This document shows positions 60,070 to 64,000 of a stretch of DNA of 64,000 nt, one piece after another. The stretch covers positions 38,709,610 through 38,773,609 of the forward strand of contig JAJKFL010000039.1 in assembly GCA_021186555.1 (NCBI GenBank), given 5' to 3'. Under the pieces are notes generated by a model that made no database searches, was not told the DNA's origin, and saw only the letters and a list, made by a program, of their open reading frames with translations. The DNA comes from Reticulitermes speratus (Eukaryota > Arthropoda > Insecta > Blattodea > Rhinotermitidae). Both the position numbers and the translations under genes were made by a program. Position 1 is the first letter of the stretch; each line of letters opens with the position of its first letter.

Positions 60070-60610
60070 TATTACTCACCGCTGCGAGAATCTCTGGTCT
60101 CAATGTCGTACAAATTCACACTAAGTGTTGCCACTAAATTCCTACTCCTAACACCACTGGCATGCATTCCTTTGGCATTTATCAACTTCCCGAAAAATGT
60201 CCCAAATTAATTCCCCAAACACTGTGTATGGTAAATGTTACATACGTTATCTTCTTTTTGTTAAGGTGGCAGGACCTGCATCAGAACTGTTGCTACGTAA
60301 ATAATTCTCATACAACAATAAAATGGCGCGTTATGAGAAAGTGAGCTGTACTAACGAGTGTCTTGTTTAATCAAGTACAGGAAAAACACGAATTATGTGT
60401 AATTAATATTAATTAAATAGCAAAATTATAATCAAAACATATTATATACCACACTTTAAGATTAGAGTTCTTGCATACAGTACTTCGATTAATGGCTAAA
60501 AGAGTGATTTGCATCATTCACATCAAAACGCCAGTTGCTACAGGTACAACGGGACTCTAATATAGGCTATTATGTTGCTGGGAGACAGAAAGTTTACATT
60601 AAATCCCTCA
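60070..60610. other. No feature recognised
   Basis: AT-rich 3' flank. Confidence 0.4.
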
Positions 60611-60613
60611 TAG

Positions 60614-60850
60614 TCATTCATTCTGCAGTCTGTCTTACGACAGTCCGTAGCCTCTTCCAAAGCGAGTTCTCCACAGGTGCGATCTAGTGCGTCCTCTTTC
60701 AATTTCCAATACCTTCTCTTTTCCTTAAGGTCATTCAGTAGCTGCTTACGCCTTCTTCCTCGTCTTCCCGTCATTTCTATCCTTCATTCTAACTTTCCTT
60801 TCAATCGCGTGTTTCAGAAGGCAGTTTCTACGCAAGATGTGACCAATCCT
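60614..60850 (-). mobile_element. LINE 3' fragment, [12 protein letters not shown] family
   Basis: The minus-strand frame reads [20 protein letters not shown] then YWKLKEDALDRT. Single copy of the 39-bp end unit. Confidence 0.72.
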
Positions 60851-60854
60851 CATA

Positions 60855-61478
60855 GTACCTATTATACCATGTTCTGAACTCCTTATTTCTTGGTACTGTT
60901 CGCGCAATAATTCTTGGCCAGTGTAATAACCTCACGGTCAGGAATGAAACAAGTTCTTGCCGCAGACTCTTGCCCCGCAGGTGAGGCAGGGGTCAAGACA
61001 GCCGGACTGCTTTCTATTTCGAGTGGAGCAGCGCACTGACGTCACAGTACGATTCTTGGCGCTGAATCAGTTCTATAATTCACGCCATCATAAGTTACGA
61101 ATTCATTGAATAAATCTACAGTGACTGAAGCAGCAGCTCACAGTAGTTCTGTCACTGAGGACATTTATATAAACCTGTTACTGTCTTCATATCTATCTTG
61201 AATTCCTACTCGCTCGATCGTGTCTTCAATAACACCTGCCTCTTCAAAATATTCTCACTTATTTTTTGTATATTTTTGTCCATCCTCCTGCTTCAGTTTC
61301 TGATAACAGCTGCCGACATAGCAGCTGGACGTCCGCAACTTTGGAAATCGTATTATGGAAAAAGAAAGTTGCAGTTGACACAAGAGTTATTACCGTATTA
61401 CAGAAATACAAGAATAAATGTGATTCGACTTATATAACAAACGTCACCTTCAGATCTGTTGCACAGAAACCACATATA
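60855..61478. other. No feature recognised
   Basis: Mixed composition, short open frames only. Confidence 0.4.
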
Positions 61479-61480
61479 TA

Positions 61481-62309
61481 CAGGATGTATCTAAAATTCT
61501 TGAACAAACTTCAGGACTGAGTTTCCCATACCAAAACGAAGGAAAAATTTCGTATCATTATATACCCACCAGTTGGTTGAGGCACTGCACTACAAGCCGG
61601 AAGGTCGCGGGTTCGATTCCCGATGGTGTCATTGGAATTTTCATTGACATAAACCTTTCGGTCGCACTATGGCCCTGGGGTCGACTCAGCCTCTAACAGA
61701 AATGAGTACCAGAATATTTCCTGTGGGGTAAAGGCGGTCGGTGTGTATGGCTGACAACCTTACCACCTTCAAGTGCCGATTGTCTAGGAATCTGGGAGCC
61801 TTCAACTTCCTGGAACCCTCAGAGTCTGTCCAGGCCTGTAATGGGTTGCTTTACCTTTCTATACCCACCAACAATTTTCGACGTACAGATCAAAAACTTT
61901 CCTCCGACCTCAGTCTTTTAGTATTTTTATCTGTGGGGACACTTAAATACCCTAGTGTATTCATCTCCAATTTAAAATGAACAGACACTTCACCAACGAA
62001 TTTTTATGACTGTCAAAACATTCGCAACCGGCCCAGGACCTTTGAAATGGTGCGACAGTCCATAATCAGACGCGTCCATGCGTGCAGTGATTGAGGTGGA
62101 GGACTTGTGAACATTTGTTGTGAACTGTACTTGATAAACAATAAGAACTCAACAGTTATTAAACTCGAAACATGTGTTGTTGAATGTAATCGTTCAATTA
62201 GACTCAAAAACCACTCATTTCCGCACATATGCTAATACGAACTTTCTCCTTTGTTTTGATGTGAATAACTCACGTTTGAAGATTGTCCGAGCATTTTAGA
62301 AACTCCCTG
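61481..62309. mobile_element. Mariner-like MITE, about 530 bp plus inserted SINE
   Basis: The left end CAGGATGTATCTAAAATTCT and the inverted right end CAGGGAGTTTCTAAAATGCT match over roughly 35-40 bases at about 80 percent, with TA on both sides (61479-61480, 62310-62311). No transposase frame. A SINE C sits at 61572-61859. Confidence 0.8.
61572..61859 (+). mobile_element. SINE family C, 5'-truncated, inserted in the mariner-like MITE
   Basis: It begins within the A box (GTTGGTTGAGGCACTGCACT). B box CGCGGGTTCGATTCCCGATG, tail CCAGGCCTGTAATGGGTTGC. The 11-base duplication TATACCCACCA flanks it (61561-61571, 61860-61870). Confidence 0.93.
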
Positions 62310-62578
62310 TATACAGAATTAAAATAATACGTAATGGCTATAAAAACACTTGCGTATAATTTGAATTCTCTATGTACGTTTTGTGCTAAAGGCCTAGAAA
62401 CAGCTTTTTATTAAGTAAGCCGAAACGTGTCGTCTTTTTCTATGTGTGTAATAGGTGATAAAAGCTGTGTCGCCGGGAACTCGTTTTTCACCTAAAAGCA
62501 TAACATACACAAGGGGACGACACGCACGAAAGTTCAAACGTTCCGTTTTTTGCCACCAGCCCACTCTTAACATCAGCC

Positions 62579-62663
62579 TATACAGGGTATACACAAAATA
62601 ATGGTGCGGTTTCAATAGTGAAAACTATTGAAACCGCACCATTCTTTGTGTATACCCTGTATA
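62579..62663. mobile_element. Near-perfect palindrome, about 41-bp arms (copy 3 of 3)
   Basis: Same element as copies 1 and 2, with GGGTATAC...GTATACCC and TTTCAATAG...CTATTGAAA in place of GGGCATAC/GTATGCCC and TTTTAATAG/CTATTAAAA. Both changes are paired across the arms. CAGGG...CCCTG ends flanked by TA. Confidence 0.94.
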
Positions 62664-62865
62664 AGCACAATTGGGGTTGAGGTCGAGGTGATGTGGGCGA
62701 AGTCTGTGACTACGTTCAGTCGCTGAATTAACTTTTTTGTTTACACGTGCCCGCTTAACCTTGTTATATAGAAGTGTTCTCAGCACATTGTCACAAAAAC
62801 GACATTCCATTTTCCAGTAGCCAGACTCTGGCTAGAGTTTTTGTACAGTTTTGATGTTGGCGGCT

Positions 62866-63065
62866 TCTTTAATGCCGAGGCGTGGCTCCTGACCGGCTCT
62901 GACGGTCACCCGGCCTCCTGTTCAATAAAGCCCAAGGGGCTTACAGCGGCCAAGGCGTGAAGGTAACCACTCACCTCCATCTAATGCCAATGTTAAAAAT
63001 GAGTGGAGCTACACCTCCACTCCTCCATACGCCTTCACGGCGCCTACAGAGACTTTACTTTTACA
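62866..63065 (+). mobile_element. SINE family B relative, headless
   Basis: GACGGTCACCCGGCCTCCTG, CCAAGGCGTGAAGGTAACCA and GAGTGGAGCTACACCTCCAC, tail CCTTCACGGCGCC. Diverged like the copy at 43160. Confidence 0.65.
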
Positions 63066-63247
63066 TTGTTTTGTAACAAACGCTTTGTCAGTCGAACCGT
63101 ATTTGGCGACAGATTTGAAATTAGTTTTCTTTGTCAGCGTGTGCAACTGTTGCTGTCCGAAACACCGTAAAAATCGCCAGACATTTGACCTGATGTGGAC
63201 AGGGCTAGAGCATTGGTAACAACTAACATATTTACACTACTGTCATA

Positions 63248-63277
<30 letters not shown>
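63248..63277 (+). repeat. (AAT)n microsatellite
   Basis: About ten AAT units. Confidence 0.93.
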
Positions 63278-63278
<1 letters not shown>

Positions 63279-63294
63279 TCACTCGGTTTTTGAG

Positions 63295-63485
63295 TCTGCT
63301 GGGATGTGGCATTGTATCGTTGGGAGAGTCGTTATCGACGTTTCGAATGACCGTAGTGTCTTCACCTTCAAAATAAAGCAGTCGAAAGGGGCGTCTTCTT
63401 TGACTGCATCGTCCCTGAAGACAAAGGCACCACGGCCCTTCAGGAGGCCAGGAACTGCTCGCCCAACGACACGGCGTCACATGCC
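63295..63485. mobile_element. ACGTTTC-family palindromic MITE
   Basis: TATCGACGTTTCGAATGACC, ACCTTCAAAATAAAGCAGTC, then inverted CCCTGAAGACAAAGGCACCA and ACGGCGTCACATGCC. Confidence 0.65.
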
Positions 63486-63757
63486 GTCAGACCCTCAAAC
63501 CTCACACTCACTCTCTGACGTATCAACTAACGCTCCAGAGGCTCTGTCACTGCCACAGCGTTCCGCTGCTGCCTGTGTCCCCTTACACTATAACGGAGAT
63601 GCCCTCCCTGTATTCTGTCAGTATTCTTAAGATAACTCCTGCAGATAGTCATGGCGCAGTCACAACACAGCTATATTTGTCTGTTTTCTTCCAAGCTTAC
63701 GATTTTCCTCAGACTTGTTCATTTTTTAAATTAAACTTTGTTAATAATGCAGGCAGT

Positions 63758-64000
63758 CGATCCCAGTGGCCGTGCGGTCTAAGGGTGGGTCTGCGGCCGC
63801 TCGCTTACTAGGATCGTGGGATCGAATCCCGCCGGGGGCATGGATGTTTGTGTTGTGTTTCTTGTAATGGACGGTAGTATGGAACGTAAAGTGACATGAA
63901 GGACAAAAAAGGATTTAAACAGTACAAAAATGGATCAAAGGGGGAAAACCCCCGGACAGGCAAAAAAATAAAAATCCCACCGGGGGCATGGATGTTTGTA
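63758..64000 (+). mobile_element. SINE family A with extra module, cut by window end
   Basis: Head CGATCCCAGTGGCCGTGCGG and B box GGATCGAATCCCGCC, then the CGGTAG...GTAAAGTGACAT...poly(A) module (63868-63975), then a second CCACCGGGGGCATGG junction where the window stops. Confidence 0.9.

Overview
This is a 64 kb piece of a large, repeat-rich arthropod nuclear genome, and one gene runs through most of it: an insect orcokinin neuropeptide gene on the + strand. The peptide sequences, the very long introns (15.7 kb and 22.8-29.4 kb), the many tRNA-derived SINEs and the LINE 3' ends fit a hemimetabolous insect. I infer a cockroach or termite (Blattodea). The species cannot be fixed from the sequence alone.

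Gene layout. Exon 1 (coding part 9143-9289, signal peptide) and exon 2 (24970-25057) are shared. Two alternative 3' terminal routes follow, and both acceptors take the same phase-1 codon. Exon 3 (47874-49177) ends in its own stop and poly(A) signal and encodes orcokinin B, with 30 uninterrupted 12-residue units built on LDSIGGGN. Exons 4 (54465-54585) and 5 (58508-58727) encode orcokinin A: two LDSLSG(V/I)TFG-type peptides, three NFDEIDR-type orcokinins and a C-terminal peptide. All donors are GT, all acceptors are AG, and reading frames agree across every junction. Predicted precursors are 191 aa (A) and 512 aa (B) from the first Met, or 25 residues shorter from the second Met, which looks like the better signal-peptide start.

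Everything else I can identify is repetitive. (i) About 16 minisatellite loci (units 24-114 bp) take up roughly 14 kb, including the coding array. Several clearly grew inside older transposable elements. (ii) Five tRNA-headed SINE families (called A-E here) are present, many copies with target-site duplications, some nested. (iii) LINE relics are mostly 3' ends: a family with the YGCETWS and WAGHVARM motifs, a family with [12 protein letters not shown], an RNase H/zinc-knuckle (I/jockey-type) 3' end, and one more. (iv) Inverted-repeat DNA elements include three copies of a nearly perfect palindrome with TA-type ends, three long hairpins, two pogo-like MITEs and a dispersed family containing ACGTTTCGGA.

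Region by region: 1-9.1 kb is 5' flank with inverted 114-bp arrays and MITE relics. 9.1-25.1 kb is exon 1, intron 1 and exon 2. 25.1-47.9 kb is repeat-filled intron 2. 47.9-49.4 kb is the orcokinin B terminal exon. 49.4-54.5 kb is the rest of the A-isoform intron. 54.5-58.7 kb holds the A-specific exons with a 52-bp array in the intron between them. 58.7-64 kb is 3' flank. No other cellular protein gene, true tRNA, rRNA or CRISPR array was found.
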